From positions 1 to 17,278 of the forward strand of contig DBEYOB010000208.1 in assembly GCA_048173955.1 (NCBI GenBank): a stretch of DNA of 17,278 nucleotides. Reading direction: 5' to 3'. Below the pieces are notes generated by a model. The model did no database searches. It saw only the letters and a list, made by a program, of their open reading frames with translations, and had not been told where the DNA came from. Each line of letters opens with the position of its first letter. Position 1 is the stretch's first letter. The DNA comes from CAZUFB01 sp048173955 (GTDB lineage: Bacteria > Actinomycetota > Coriobacteriia > Coriobacteriales > UMGS124). Made by a program: the position numbers and the translations under genes. Below, in pieces: positions 14,824 through 17,278 of this stretch.

Positions 14824-15855
14824 TTACGCCACGCTCGTCTCCCCGGCGAGCACGCTGCGGTAGTCGGCGAGGTTCGCCTTGAGCAGCTGGGGGATCTTGA
14901 GCTCGTAGGGGCAGCGCGTCATGCACAGACCGCATTCCACGCAGGTGTCGATCTTGGCCATCTCGGCCTGCCAGTGCCCGTCGAGCCAGGCGGCGGAGGG
15001 GGCGCGGCGCAGCATGAGGCTCATGCGCGCGCACTGGTTGATGGCGATGCCCATGGGACAGGGCATGCAGTAGCCGCAGCCGCGGCAGAAGTCGCCGGTG
15101 AGCTCGGCGCGCTCGGCGGCGATGAACGTGCGCGTCTCCTCGTCGAGCGCGGGCGTGGCGTCGCCCATGAAGCCGAGCCATTCCTCGAGCTCCTCCGCGC
15201 GCTGGACGCCCCAGATGGGCACCACGTTGTCGAACTGGGTCATGTACGCCATGCAGGCGCGCGCGTTGTTGAGCAGGCCGCCCGCAAGGCCCTTCATCGC
15301 GATGAAGCCCATGTCAGCCGTGGCGCACGAGCGCACGAGCGCCTCCTCGCGCTCGGTGGAGAGGTACGACAGCGGGAACTGGAGCGTCTCGTACAGGCCG
15401 CTCGCCGCAATTTCCTCCGCCACGCCGATCTTGTGCGCGGTGATGCCGATGTGCAGGATCTTCCCCTGGCGCTTGAACTCCTCGAGCGCCTCGTACATGC
15501 CGGTGCCGTCACCGGGGCGGTAGCACTGGTCCACGCAGTGGAGCTGGTAGATGTCGACGTGGTCGGTCTTGAGCAGGGAGAGCGACGTCTCGAGGTCCTC
15601 GGCGAGCTTGGCGGGGTCCTTCGCCTGCGACTTGGTGGCGATGGTCACCTGGTCGCGCATCCCCTCGAAGGCGGCGCCCACCTTCTCCTCGCTGTCGCTG
15701 TAGGCGCGGGCGGTGTCGAAGAACGTCATGCCGCCCTCGTGGGCGCGGCGCAGCAGGCGTACGGCTTCGTCCTTCGAGACGCGCTGGATGGGCAGGGCGC
15801 CAAAGGCGTTCTGCGGTGTCGTGATGCCGGTGGAGCCCAAGGTGACGGTCTTCAT
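14824..15855 (-). CDS. Aldo/keto reductase with C-terminal 2x[4Fe-4S] ferredoxin domain
   Basis: 343 residues. The ATG at 15855 follows AAGGAA and the protein begins MKTVTLGSTGITTPQNAFGA, the usual AKR strand; the longer upstream frame is not needed. The AKR catalytic tetrad is visible as D47 (FFDTA), Y52 (RAYSDSE), K75 (ATKS) and H106 (YQLH). The C-terminal part has C257-x2-C260-x2-C263-x2-C266-P and C305-x2-C308-x2-C311-x3-C315-P, a two-cluster ferredoxin-like domain. This is the known family of iron-sulfur aldo/keto reductases of anaerobes, in which electrons may pass between the clusters and the carbonyl site. The substrate is unknown. There is no signal peptide, so it is cytoplasmic. A purine-rich leader (15876-15920) repeats Shine-Dalgarno-like blocks. 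It has no clear link to reductase 3 downstream, 827 bases away. Confidence 0.92.
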   Translation of the reverse strand: MKTVTLGSTGITTPQNAFGALPIQRVSKDEAVRLLRRAHEGGMTFFDTARAYSDSEEKVGAAFEGMRDQVTIATKSQAKDPAKLAEDLETSLSLLKTDHVDIYQLHCVDQCYRPGDGTGMYEALEEFKRQGKILHIGITAHKIGVAEEIAASGLYETLQFPLSYLSTEREEALVRSCATADMGFIAMKGLAGGLLNNARACMAYMTQFDNVVPIWGVQRAEELEEWLGFMGDATPALDEETRTFIAAERAELTGDFCRGCGYCMPCPMGIAINQCARMSLMLRRAPSAAWLDGHWQAEMAKIDTCVECGLCMTRCPYELKIPQLLKANLADYRSVLAGETSVA

Positions 15856-15974
15856 GGCGGTCGGTTCCTTTCCTAGGTCCTCCCTTTCCGGGCTTCCCCC
15901 TACGGGGTCTCCCTTCCGGGGTTTGCGGCGCAGATGTTGCGCAATGCCGATGCGGCGTGCGCAGCGCCATGCGT

Positions 15975-15980
15975 ATAGTA
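15975..15980 (-). promoter_or_regulatory. Possible -10 box of the aldo/keto reductase gene
   Basis: On the minus strand TACTAT (15980-15975) lies inside the near-palindrome GCGCATACTATACGC, about 120 bases upstream of the start codon. No -35 match was found. Confidence 0.3.
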
Positions 15981-16103
15981 TGCGCCTCGTGCGCGCCTCG
16001 CGCATCCCGGACGCAGGCGAGAGCGGTGGGCGGAAGGCCGGCGCGATGGCCGTGCGGGACGGGGGCAGGCGGGCGACCGGGGGCAGGCGACCGGAGGGAC
16101 GGG

Positions 16104-16234
16104 CGACGGCTGTGCGGGCTGATAAGTTTATCTATTTGATAGATTACGACCAGCTTCGGGAAAACACCAGGTAGAAAACGTGCTCGATACAGCGCTTTCA
16201 GGAAGTAGACGCCTGTCAGCCCGCACAGCCGTCG
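16104..16234. repeat. 131-bp element with 21-bp terminal inverted repeats (MITE-like)
   Basis: Ends 16104-16124 and 16214-16234 are inverted repeats matching at 20 of 21 positions. The 89-base interior is distinctly less GC-rich than its flanks and contains ATCTAT-TTG-ATAGAT (16130-16144), a perfect operator-like palindrome. No target-site duplication is obvious. It lies in the 476-base gap 15856-16331 between two minus-strand genes; no gene was seen in that gap. Confidence 0.65.
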
Positions 16235-16237
16235 TCG

Positions 16238-16293
16238 CGCACGGCCGGAAGCGCGCCGGAACCGCACCGCGCCCGCACGGCCGGAGACGCGCC
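16238..16293. repeat. 36-base-period tandem repeat
   Basis: Segments 16238-16257 and 16274-16293 match at 18 of 20 bases (CGCACGGCCGGA..CGCGCC), and a third partial unit CCCGCACGGC follows at 16301. The units share the CCGCAC(A/G)GC core with the inverted ends of the adjacent element at 16104-16234. Confidence 0.5.
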
Positions 16294-16331
16294 CCGCCAG
16301 CCCGCACGGCTCGCACAGGCCGCGTCCCCGC

Positions 16332-17278
16332 TCAGCAGTTTCCCGTGAAGACGTGGCGCAGGTGCCGTCGGGCAACTTCGGCGGCGCGGCGGACCGCGGC
16401 GAGCGGGGTGGGGGCGTCCGCCATCCGGCGGTGCGGGAAGTAGCGCGTCACATGGTAGGGGATGCCCGGATCGAGGCTTGCGACCCAGCGGGCGAGCGCG
16501 TCGACGTCGGCGACGGGGTCGACGAGCCCGGGGACCAGCAGCGTCGTGACCTCCAGGTGGCAGGCGGGGTTGGCCGCCAGGGCCTCGATGGTTGCGCGAA
16601 CGCATGCGAGGTCGCCGCCCAACTCGCGGTACCCCTCCTCGGTTGCCGCCTTGAGGTCGATGTTGGCCGCGTCGACGAGCCCTGCGAGTCCCTGCACCAC
16701 CGGTGCGCAGACCATGCCGTTCGAGACGAGCACGACGGAGAGGCCCGCATCGTGCGCAAGCCGGGCGCAGTCGCGCACGTATTCCCAGCCGACGAGCGGT
16801 TCGTTGTAGGTGAAGGCCAGCCCGCAGACGCGCGGGTCCTCGCCGCGCAGCCGCCGTGCCATGTCCACCAGCTCGTCGGGGGCCACCTTCCGCCAGGGAA
16901 CGCCGTGCTCGTCGGCCATCGAGATGGCGTCGTTCTGGCAGAAGGGACAGTCCATGTTGCACCCGTAGCTCCCGACCGACAGCACGTACGACCCGGGGCG
17001 CCACATCGCGAGCGGTTTCTTCTCGACCGGGTCGAGCGCGATCGAGGTGAGCCTGCCGTAGTTCGCGCAAACCGAGCGCCCGCCGACGTTGGCGCGGGCG
17101 CGGCAGCGGCCGGTTGCACCCGGAGCGATCCGACAGTGATGGGGGCAGACCGGGCAGACGGCGTACGGGGCTGCCGGGCGGAGGGGGAGCGCCGCGCGGA
17201 GGGAGAACGCCGGGTCGACGGGTTTTCTGCCGGGTTCCGGTTGTCCCGGGTTAGCCGGTCGCCCCGGGTTATCCCGAG
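16332..17278 (-). CDS. amrS: AmmeMemoRadiSam-system radical SAM protein (5' end outside window)
   Basis: The minus-strand frame is open from the stop at 16332 to the window edge (315 codons). The radical-SAM motif C-NMD-C-PF-C lies in SVGSYGCNMDCPFCQN, just after ALDPVEKKPL, a signature of the AmmeMemoRadiSam family (PflA-activase-like). Upstream is a cysteine cluster, CPVCPHHCRIAPGATGRC, also typical. LAFTYNEPLVGWEY, ANIDLKAATEEGYREL and PYHVTRYFPHRRM continue the family pattern to a terminal VFTGNC. No ATG, GTG or TTG is in frame before 17006, and 17006 would cut off the conserved cysteine cluster, so the start lies beyond 17278. The first visible residues are Pro/Gly-rich, with a tandem NPGxP unit. 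Members act with MEMO- and AMMECR1-domain proteins, possibly in RNA modification; those partners are not in the window. Confidence 0.88.
   Translation of the reverse strand, partial: RDNPGRPANPGQPEPGRKPVDPAFSLRAALPLRPAAPYAVCPVCPHHCRIAPGATGRCRARANVGGRSVCANYGRLTSIALDPVEKKPLAMWRPGSYVLSVGSYGCNMDCPFCQNDAISMADEHGVPWRKVAPDELVDMARRLRGEDPRVCGLAFTYNEPLVGWEYVRDCARLAHDAGLSVVLVSNGMVCAPVVQGLAGLVDAANIDLKAATEEGYRELGGDLACVRATIEALAANPACHLEVTTLLVPGLVDPVADVDALARWVASLDPGIPYHVTRYFPHRRMADAPTPLAAVRRAAEVARRHLRHVFTGNC
17237..17271. repeat. 18-base-period tandem repeat in the 5' part of amrS
   Basis: CCGGTTGTCCCGGGTTA (17237-17253) and CCGGTCGCCCCGGGTTA (17255-17271) match at 15 of 17 bases. On the minus strand they encode two NPG(R/Q)P(A/E) units before the conserved cysteine cluster of the radical SAM protein. 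Confidence 0.6.

Overview
The window is about 65% GC and reads as chromosomal DNA of an anaerobic, probably gut-associated actinobacterium of the class Coriobacteriia (Eggerthellales-like). The evidence is the combination of Tat-exported FAD reductases, each beside its own regulator, membrane-bound LuxR regulators with about 12 helices and a C-terminal HTH, an anaerobic NrdG activase and a ferredoxin-type aldo/keto reductase. Genus cannot be fixed from sequence alone.

Layout. 1-985 (-): N-terminal part of a membrane LuxR regulator, cut by the window edge. 1225-3102 (+): divergent Tat-exported FAD reductase with a C-terminal FMN_bind domain; a nested operator-like palindrome lies between the two genes. 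3103-3843: non-coding, with a strong terminator and the first copy of a ~360-bp intergenic repeat. 3844-4701 (+): LysR-type regulator. 4936-6705 (+): second exported FAD reductase with an atypical R-Q twin-arginine motif, preceded by overlapping palindromes. 6706-7337: terminator and the second repeat copy, so the LysR/reductase pair is bracketed by direct repeats. 7338-8549 (+): ArsB/NhaD-type permease. 8658-9269 (+): NrdG. 9306-10121 (+): GNAT acetyltransferase. 10122-10465: convergent gap with an AT-rich island. 10466-12073 (-): complete membrane LuxR regulator. 12263-13996 (-): third exported reductase, with the full fumarate-reductase-type catalytic set and two C-terminal CxxCH haem motifs. 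13997-14823: non-coding, rich in inverted and tandem repeats. 14824-15855 (-): aldo/keto reductase with two [4Fe-4S] motifs. 15856-16331: non-coding, holding a 131-bp element with 21-bp inverted ends. 16332-17278 (-): AmmeMemoRadiSam-system radical SAM protein, 5' end outside the window.

How the genes may work together. The three exported flavoproteins look like terminal reductases for different organic electron acceptors, each apparently under its own sensor (LuxR, LysR, LuxR). Only the third carries haem motifs; the other two would need external electron donors not encoded here. Their active-site arginine/histidine patterns differ, so they probably reduce different substrates. The permease, NrdG and GNAT genes form a housekeeping-like block between the reductase modules.

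The most unusual features are the C-terminal dihaem tail on reductase 3, the repeat-bracketed LysR/reductase cassette, and the internal design of that repeat: a 10-bp motif at 40-41-bp steps, arranged as inverted arms around a ~124-bp core.
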